DNA of 64,000 bases from NCBI GenBank assembly GCA_900239685.1, contig OENT01000454.1, forward strand, positions 50,681-114,680, written 5' to 3'. A program made the translations under genes and the position numbers. This DNA comes from Rotaria macrura. Lineage: Eukaryota; Rotifera; Eurotatoria; Philodinida; Philodinidae. This document shows, piece by piece, positions 56,747 to 64,000 of the stretch; within the stretch, counting starts at the first letter, position 1; each line of letters opens with the position of its first letter. The notes below the pieces were generated by a model that saw only the letters and a program-made list of their open reading frames with translations, was not told the origin of the DNA and did not search any database.

Positions 56747-58184
56747 CTATTGCGAAGAAAATTTTATCGATTTATCTAGGTTTTCGTATACGAATATAAG
56801 TCAAATAGCCTTCTAAATAATTCATACATCTATATACAAAACAGAACAGGATGCTGTCAAAAATTGTCAGTATTCCGCTCTCAGAGAAAACTACAATTCA
56901 CATAGATATAGTAAAAAAACTGAAAATGTCATAATTAATAATGTGAAAATATTAGAATTAATCCGTTCATATCTTAAAACAATATTAGCGCCGAAAATAT
57001 GACTGGAAAATATTTGTATAAAATTTTTTAAAATGTTTTAGCCTAGAAATATTTAAATTTTATTTAAATGAAAATTTCCGTAATTTTAATTTACTGTTTA
57101 AAAAGTGCATACGCAATTCAACACATCTAGACACTCTACTACTATATTGATAACAGTAAACTTGACTCAATAGCATCATGTAAGTGAAATTCAAAATCCC
57201 TAGTTCGAATCCGATTCATAGCGGAATAAATAAAAATCATTTTCAATAATACAAAGGATATGCTTTCCACGAAACTATCTTAAATACATTTTCCCGATAT
57301 CTATCGAAAGGAAAGTATTTCAAGTCTAGCGAAGATATGTGTGCAAAATAAGCAGCGTATTCCAACGTAGATCTCAGTGAAATTTCTTTTTCGTGTGCGT
57401 TTACATTGTTTTCACTAGTTTTGCAATCGACAATAAAACAGTTAGTTACATTATCGTTTATGAAACGTTTTTCGACGGTTTATAGACATTTTAGTGAGAA
57501 GTACCCAAATTGTTAAAAATGTTTGATTAGTCGCCGAAAACGCGTTAAAATACCTGAAAAACGTTAAAATTAGATTCTTCGTAAACTATGATTAACGCAT
57601 TTTTGTCGACTAATCAAGCATTTTCAATGATTTACATATCTATCTGTTTAAACACCGTTTACTTTTCTACCTGGGAGGAAGGAAACTCAGCATCTTTCAT
57701 TGAGACATAAGTAGAACATAAGAGTAATATAATTTAGTCGATTCGATCTCATTTTATCATATAAAAATTCTAGCACCGTATGAAATAATTTTTATAGGTT
57801 GCTATGGATTCAGATTTATGGTATACTGTGATTAATTGATCACAATACTGACCGAAAACAATGATATTGTTTGACGATGTTCATTCGTTGATTACACTAA
57901 AAATGATTCATTTTTTTTAAATTTAAATGTTAATATTGTATCATTGACATATTAATTTATATGGGCTGGTGAAATTTTATGCCTAGAATCTTTTCTGATT
58001 CAACGATAATTATATTTTACCTAATGGTTGAGGTTGACGAGTATATGAACTTGAAGAAGGCACAGCCATATGCATGTTCTTGCTCTTACTTAACGCGATA
58101 GAGAACCTTGTATGGAAGTGGATAAACTTTATTCATGAGCATTTTGCTATTCTTAACATGCCATTCATGAGTCATTGATATTAT
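56747..58184. repeat. Intergenic stretch with an inverted repeat of the AACGCG type
   Basis: At about 57512-57555 and 57590-57636 there is an inverted repeat sharing TTGATTAGTCG and AACGCGTTAA-type sequence; the right flank ends near CTACCTGGG. Upstream exons of the gene at 56229 might lie here but none could be fixed. The TTCGAATCC string near 57208 does not fold as a tRNA. Confidence 0.35.
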
Positions 58185-58204
58185 GGGGGGGGGGGGGGGG
58201 GGGG
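58185..58204. repeat. G20 homopolymer
   Basis: A run of exactly 20 G on the plus strand in an otherwise AT-rich region. A second run of the same length occurs at 59489-59508. It could form a quadruplex, or could be an assembly or sequencing artefact. Confidence 0.85.
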
Positions 58205-58986
58205 CAAAACTATTTTAAGTTATTCAATGGATCGAAATATTTATTGCATTCGTAGGACTCTAATTAGAGCAGATTAAGGAAGGTATTATTAAGTGAGTTC
58301 GAAATAATTTGTGATAAATTTATCGAGATCCTTGTTTTTTGGGGTTCTGTGAACTGAATCTAAGTTCGAGTTCCACTCTCGTCTTATTTCATGAAAAGAT
58401 CCCGTACTTTTTGTATCTTAACCACAGCTGATACAACGCATCGTCACGGTCACGTAATCATTTTTAGGGAAAATTTTATTGAAATAATATAACGCTCCAA
58501 ACAGCCGATCTTCTCTACGCCCTGATTTAATATATGCTGGGTACTAAAAAGTTTATTTTTATTCATTGATTTTTAAGTCTTTCTTCCATTTCATTAAGTA
58601 TGATGTTGATTTTTGTTCACATTTTTGGTACTGTTAGCCACCTAAAATAAACAAGCGAGTATACAATGATGTTTAGCACCAGAAAAGAAAAATCCATATA
58701 ATACAAGTGCACAAAAACAAATTGAAAAGCACAATAAAAAGCGTGAAAAAAGTCACTACTGAAAACAAGAAAGTATCTGCACTGCATATGTCGAGCAAAT
58801 GAGTTGATTTGTTAGAACTGATAAAAATTTCATAATATTTCATACAGAGAATTCCAAAATATCACCACAGATAAATTTATAGAACTCAATCGGTTTATTA
58901 TAATTATCAAGCGTTTTTCTCTAAAATAATGTACATAACCATATAGATTTTACTCATACAAACGAGCTCTGTAAATATAAGTTAAA
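58205..58986. other. Stretch between G20 tract and inverted-repeat element
   Basis: AT-rich sequence without open frames of note or repeats that I could see. Confidence 0.4.
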
Positions 58987-59473
58987 AAGTTGTCGATTTC
59001 GACCATAGTTCCTAAAATCAGTTATTTGCACTTTTAAAAGAGCACTTCTGAGTTTTTATCACTTATTACTTCACTTCCATGTATCCTCGCCATGCTATTT
59101 ATAGTTGCCAAATCTTTAATTGTTGGTTATATTCTTTGATTTCCCTCTGATAAAGTAAGACACAGTCTTATGAAAAGCAATCTGATGATTAGTAAGCGAA
59201 AGAGAAAGAGTGACTTTGTACGGTTGATCTGTGATCTTATGAAAAATATCAGCAGTATGATCTTTTTCACGATGATGGTAACTGTTCTCATCATGCTTGT
59301 CTTTATTGTGATAGAGTAAAAATAAGATATGCAAGGAATAATATAAAATCTGGCAACTGTAAGTACCTTGGCAAGGATACATGAAAGTGAAGTAATAAAT
59401 GATAAAAATTCAGAATTGCTCTTTTAAAAGTGCTAATGCCTGATTTTAGAACTTCCATCGAAACCCACAACTT
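58987..59473. mobile_element. Inverted-repeat element with arms of about 130 bp
   Basis: The ends read AAGTTGTCGATTTCGA on the left and AAGTTGTGGGTTTCGA on the complement of the right. The arms match imperfectly over about 130 bp, including GCACTTTTAAAAGAGCA and TTATTACTTCACTT. No clear target duplication was found. An 88-codon minus-strand frame (59116-59382) spans the loop and part of one arm; it is Lys/His/Tyr-rich and probably not a gene. Confidence 0.55.
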
Positions 59474-59488
59474 ATACCCATGATTTTC

Positions 59489-59508
59489 GGGGGGGGGGGG
59501 GGGGGGGG
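59489..59508. repeat. Second G20 homopolymer
   Basis: Exactly 20 G on the plus strand, 16 bases outside the right end of the inverted-repeat element at 58987-59473 and about 1.3 kb from the first G20 run. Confidence 0.85.
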
Positions 59509-62500
59509 TGAGTATTTACTAATTATATGATAAACTATGGAATTCTTTATATTTATCTATGTGGTGAATTTTTCAAATTCCCTGTATGAAATATAAAAAG
59601 TAACATAAACGACTGAGACATAGTTTAAAATATCTTTTTCTGAATGATGGAAGTGAAATGTATGAGTCCTACAGAACAGAGGTTAAAAATATGTAATGTT
59701 CTTGATACAACCTGCCAATACTGTTGTATGATTCTATCTTCAGTTTAAACTACAGATCTATGTGTGAACATCTACATAGTGCACTCAGAAAATAGCATAA
59801 TATTTTCTTGTCATTATACTCACGAAAAACTGTTTTCTTCATCCAAATCATCTTTCTCTACTACAAAGCATTTTTTCTTATGCATTGTTTTTTGATGAAA
59901 ATAAAATATCAATAATCCTGGATCAGTGATAAATAGTTTAACATATACTGTTGAAACTACCCAAGCAGTCCCTTACACATCCTAACACTGTTTCAATGTG
60001 TCGAAGGAAAAAAGGCAGAGAAAGAAAGCGTTTAAGTCGATCCGTTCACAGAAAAATAGGAGAACGTGTATAAATGATTTGATCTCTTCATAAGGCATAT
60101 TCAAGCATCTAATAGATGAATTTTCAGAAGTCAATGCATTTTAACAGAAGAGTCGATCAATATAAATTTAACTAGTTTATGAGCTGAAAACATCAATTGA
60201 GACAAACCAATTCTGTAGAACCGGTGGTTCGGTGCATTAAAAACAACCATACATATTCAGACCCCATCCGATAGAATATGCTACAATATTATTTTTTTTC
60301 TTTTTTCTTACTTTTTATGAGTAGAAACGAAGCCAACTTTATATCATTCGAAAAATTAAAAGAATGCCTCTCTAATTAACGAGAAAACGCTTATAAAAAA
60401 ACACTACTGCTGAATTCAAAACATGCAAGAGATACCTTGAATGTTGAAGTATGCATTCAATACGAAATTAGCTAAAATAATGATTGTATAAGAATGCTGG
60501 GTTGCATCGTCACAGATGGATCAGATATACACGAAAAAGGAAAAATAGACTCCGCTTTGTTTGAAAAAAACATATTTTTCAATAGTGTTAAATGAGATAA
60601 TTCTTTGAGAACAAAATCAAATATTAGTCAATCAATTACATGCTCTGGCTATCGTCTCATTCATTCATCCAAACTTTCATGCTTTTGACGAAAATTCACT
60701 TTTTTGAGTAAGCGAAAGACTTGATAGAGAAGAAATTGTAGCTTTCTCCTATGTCTGTAGGCAAGTGGACATATAAAAAATGTATGGTGCCATGTTTGAG
60801 AGAGTGCATGTGGTGCGTTCGTAAACACGATGATGCATCGACCAATGAGAGTTTCAGTTATTCTTCAACAATGATTTCATTTTTTTTAATTTTAATTTCT
60901 ATATCTATGAGTGCTTAAATTTGAGACTTTTCGGAACCATCATCTTTCTTCCTCAGTGTTTTCAATAATCAAAAAAAAACAAAATGACAAGTAAAAAGTC
61001 ATCTAAACACACTTGTTCTTTCTGTTTCACCTTTTTCTTACAGTCCTTTTATGAACGCAGAAGAACTGTAACTCAGCTCGTACATTATTACTGTCTTGTT
61101 CCTTTCTATTCCACTCCACTGCAAGAAAACAATAAACGAGGAAGTGCAACGACCTGTCAACACTTGTGAAGTTGCCATTTTGATGCGTCATATTTCATTT
61201 TAATTGAAAATACTTTAGGTGAAAGCTAATGCTTCCAAAATCTCTAAGCTAAATATTTACAAATGTGTGAATATAAGTTTTTAAAATTATTGAGAAATAG
61301 GAACTGAAACTAAACGAATCCCCGCGATTATTCCATGAAACAATAAAATATAGAAAAAATATTTGTTAACAGTTGTTGTACTTATAGAAATTTTCTAATG
61401 TGTTTTCCCGGAATTTTCATTCAATCCCAGTGGTAAATCTCAAGCTATCCAGTAGCGCGTAAGTATAGTCTAATAGTAAGGTGAATGTCTCGTCATTTTA
61501 TAACCCTCTTTTTGTTGAATTATTACGAGAACACAGAGCAACTCGTTATAATGCATTCCGAGTAATGAAGAATACAAAATTAAAACGTCACAATGAATTC
61601 TTTTTTCTTTCTTTCGCGAAACGAGATGTCAACAGTCAAAACTCTCTGAATTTTCGCGTTTTAACGCCCAGAAACCAGGACGCATTTAAACGCGTTAATG
61701 TCGCATTTCTGACTGCTAAGGAAAATGTCAATCTCCAACGTGTTAAAACACGAAAATTCGTACATGTTTTACGACGTAAATCTACTTGAATGAGAAAAAT
61801 AAACGGCATTATTTAAGGGCGTTATATTCACAATTTTGACTGCTGTGATAGTGGAGAAATTCAATCATCGTCACGAATAGTCCCTCTCTAAACACTGTGC
61901 GTTTCAAAGCGGCCAGAAAACGGTCGAAGATACAGATAAGTATGAAAAGGTTATCTTTATTTAACTTTAATAGAAATGAAGTCATTTCGTAGAAGTTTTT
62001 AAGAGCCTGCGTTTCACAAACTGTTCTTGATTAATACATGTTGTATAATACGGCCACCACAATTATAGACGAAAATTCTTCTCACATAAATAGTGACTGG
62101 CGTCAGGATCAATACACGAGAGCCTTAGTATCTCTATGGAATTGCTACATCATCAGAAAAGAATATGAAAACGTACCAACGACTGTTTCAGAATGCCCAA
62201 GACATTGATGCACATCCCAACTAACTACTTGTTTATTTGGCCATGCAATAATATTCTTTTTTTCAAAAATAATTATCAACATGAAAATCTACCAAAATAA
62301 GAAAGCATATAAAGAATTTGTAGAGCAATTCAGTAGTAATTTGAAGAATGAAATTCTGAATTCTGTAAATCGATAGTTTTCTGTACATTAGTTAATTTTT
62401 GTACAGCAGGTTGGACGGCGTCAGCATATGGTGGTTCTTGTTTTTCAGCGTATACTATAATATTACTTGACAATTACATTTTCTATTCACAGACTTCAAG

Positions 62501-62727
62501 CGCTTCGATATCACTTCAAGTGACAAGTACTTATAGTTTGGAGCATTTTTAGTTTTCATAATAGAAAGAATGAGCTAAATGTAATTTCGAAAAATTAAAG
62601 AAAAGAGACTATGACATCAAAATCAGATGCAGCTATATTTTGTAGCTGAGAAACTCCTATAAGAGATTTGCATTCAGCATTACGTGAGTCTACGGAGATA
62701 GGCGTTTTCATTCAAGTATATACTCAC
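59509..62727. other. Gene-poor stretch with an AACGCG motif cluster
   Basis: No supported gene. At about 61655-61770 units such as GCGTTTTAACGCC, TTTAAACGCGTTAATG and GTGTTAAAACACG repeat the AACGCG family seen at 55150. A 102-codon plus frame there (61481-61789) follows from the motif and is not called. Possible last exon of the NHL gene: on the minus strand a CTTATAG acceptor near 62668 would continue the frame for about 20 codons. Confidence 0.4.
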
Positions 62728-63602
62728 TCATGGTGCAGTTCGTTGTTGATAATTGGATCATATATTTTTGTACTCTCTCGTTACCTTGATCACTAACGTA
62801 TAAGTTACCAGATGCGTCGAATTTTAAATCTCGGGGAGTGTGCAATTGATTTGCCGCCAATCCAGTGACACCTGTACAACCGACGACACATGCACCACCA
62901 GCAGTATAGTTCTTTGTCCATTTCATGATGCGTGAGTTGCCTCCATCTGCCACGTATACGTACCTATTAAATACGAAAACATTTTCAAGAATCCAACGTA
63001 TAACTAGAATGAATATATATAGCCATGTTTATTTTTAGACTGCATCTAACAATGCATCGCTTAAGTTCAATCAGTTGAATATTCTATCGCGTCACAGCTC
63101 AATTGTATTTGAATATTTTGTCTTATTTAACACACTCTAGAAATTGATATGTATAGAATCTGCTGAATGGCTATTGCTTCATTTTTTGGTCAGTCGGAAA
63201 CATGTCTTTGCAATCTATCATCTAACTGATTTTGCAGAATTGGTTTTCTTCGCTCGATGAACAGAACTCTGATTTTCGTTATTTTTTGAAGTTCATTGAT
63301 TTCCAAATACGTTAGTTTGAATGAAATCAATTTTTGAATCTTTGCGACATTCACAGATTTTCTTCAAGTCTTTGAATTTCTACTAGTTCTTGTCTCTAGA
63401 TTGTCGATCTTAAAGTGTCCTAATAAAGAAGAAAAACAGTTGACTGCTTTAGTCTAGGACCTCGAGAATTAATGATCGAGCAGCATTACTAAATAGTTAA
63501 AGAGCAATATTATCATTAAAAGGGTATGAACCCAAAAAGAAACACTAGTATTTTTCTAAAATACCCGTTGTTGTCAACAATAATAGAATATGGACTAAAG
63601 CC
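62728..63602 (-). CDS. NHL-repeat protein, partial (two exons visible)
   Basis: Exon 62963-62728 encodes YVYVADGGNSRIMKW, a TGLAANQLHTPRDLKFD segment and ASGNLYVSDQGNERVQKY, then TTNCTM, ending at a perfect donor (ATGA|GTGAGT). These are two successive NHL-repeat units (V/LYVxDxGNxRIxKW), which form blades of a six-bladed propeller for protein or RNA contacts. A 601-nt intron (63564-62964) leads back to a small exon ending at 63565 that encodes PYSIIVDNNG. The join gives VDNNG-YVYVADGGN, exactly the repeat pattern, and the phases agree. The small exon may start at 63594 (TTTAG) or 63602 (CGAG). Earlier exons were not found and may lie beyond the window. Bdelloids have many secreted NHL proteins of unknown function; no signal peptide can be assessed here. 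Confidence 0.7.
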
Positions 63603-64000
63603 CTCGACACATTAGAAGACCCGGGGTCTTCTATTCTGTCTTATCGCTTATAAGTTACAAGGGGGTCTTCTGTTATGTCCCCTGAAAAAGTTATATTTTT
63701 CAGCAGTCTTTGTAACAAACATCAGTTTCAATTCATTTTTATTCAATTCAATCGTTCGAAAACGGTTGTTTTACTTATTCGACATGTGTACAATGAGAAA
63801 GTAACAAATGCTATCTTGTGAAACAAGAGATATATCATTTATAATAAATATTCTTAGAATATTAAAGGCAGTGTATCCGAAATGCTTGGCAAAATGTCCA
63901 CTAGCTTTGTTTTTTCTAAAAAATTAGATCTGCCATTAATCAAATTTTAACTTCTCAATAACTACATAACTCAGAAAAAGAATTAACTTGTTTTGTCAAG
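63603..64000. other. Window end, no gene seen
   Basis: AT-rich. A short near-palindrome AGAAGACCCGGGGTCTTCT lies at 63614-63632. Upstream exons of the NHL gene were looked for on the minus strand but none was recognised. Confidence 0.4.

Noticed and set aside
57195..57230. TTCGAATCC string resembling a tRNA B box
   Set aside because: Flanking bases do not form a T-arm stem, and no acceptor stem or A box was found upstream.
61481..61789. 102-codon plus-strand open frame
   Set aside because: Half of it is the AACGCG motif cluster, and the rest has no coding character.
1..64000. Known bdelloid spliced-leader sequence
   Set aside because: I looked for a spliced-leader RNA gene from memory of its sequence and found no match, so none is reported.
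1..64000. CRISPR arrays, bacterial operons, riboswitches
   Set aside because: Introns, gene families and repeat types are eukaryotic, and no regularly spaced direct repeats were seen.

Overview
The window looks like nuclear DNA of a small invertebrate, most probably a bdelloid rotifer. It is AT-rich, genes are split by short introns (mostly 47-88 nt) or are intronless, and the gene families (ADP-ribosyltransferase with leucine-rich repeats, NHL repeats, F-box with degenerate LRRs, TMEM272-like) are ones known to be expanded in bdelloids. No prokaryotic or organellar feature was seen. The taxon call is an inference.

Gene layout. A TMEM272-like membrane protein lies at 5.8-6.6 kb (-). The 3' end of an unrecognised spliced gene is at 9.3-9.6 kb (-). 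An intronless 936-residue ADP-ribosyltransferase/LRR protein spans 11.9-14.7 kb (+). A complete six-exon glutamine synthetase is at 17.7-19.3 kb (-). A 626-residue F-box protein is at 24.5-26.4 kb (+). A four-exon SOS1/NHX7-like Na+/H+ exchanger with a cyclic-nucleotide-binding-like domain is at 30.5-35.6 kb (-). A decayed gene with three in-frame stops is at 48.0-48.8 kb (+). A two-exon His/Pro/Arg-rich disordered protein is at 50.4-51.1 kb (-). The 3' end of another unrecognised spliced gene is at 56.2-56.7 kb (-), and part of an NHL-repeat gene is at 62.7-63.6 kb (-). Exon joins were set by hand from GT/AG (once GC/AG) signals, reading phase and family conservation. Total lengths divide by three for glutamine synthetase (365 aa), the exchanger (1084 aa) and the His-rich protein (192 aa). 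The genes form no operon or obvious pathway and look like independent neighbours.

The rest is gene-poor and holds many non-autonomous inverted-repeat DNA elements. At least ten are visible. Three have exact 8-bp target-site duplications typical of hAT transposons (55480-56123, 21475-23015, 52286-52407), and one has an imperfect one (15166-15732). Several share an unusual build: short terminal inverted repeats, often TAGGGGTGS, enclosing arms made of many copies of one short family-specific motif (TTTGGA, TTATTAC, GGGACC, CTCGCC, CTTTAAC, AAGATCTTG, CGTATACGG, AACGCG), commonly in opposite orientation in the two halves. One sits inside a glutamine synthetase intron. There is also a perfect 247-bp palindrome with an N exactly at its centre, an interleaved A-B-A'-B' inverted-repeat structure at 40.8-41.6 kb, and two 20-base G tracts 1.3 kb apart. 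I regard the motif-array foldback elements as the most likely undescribed system here.
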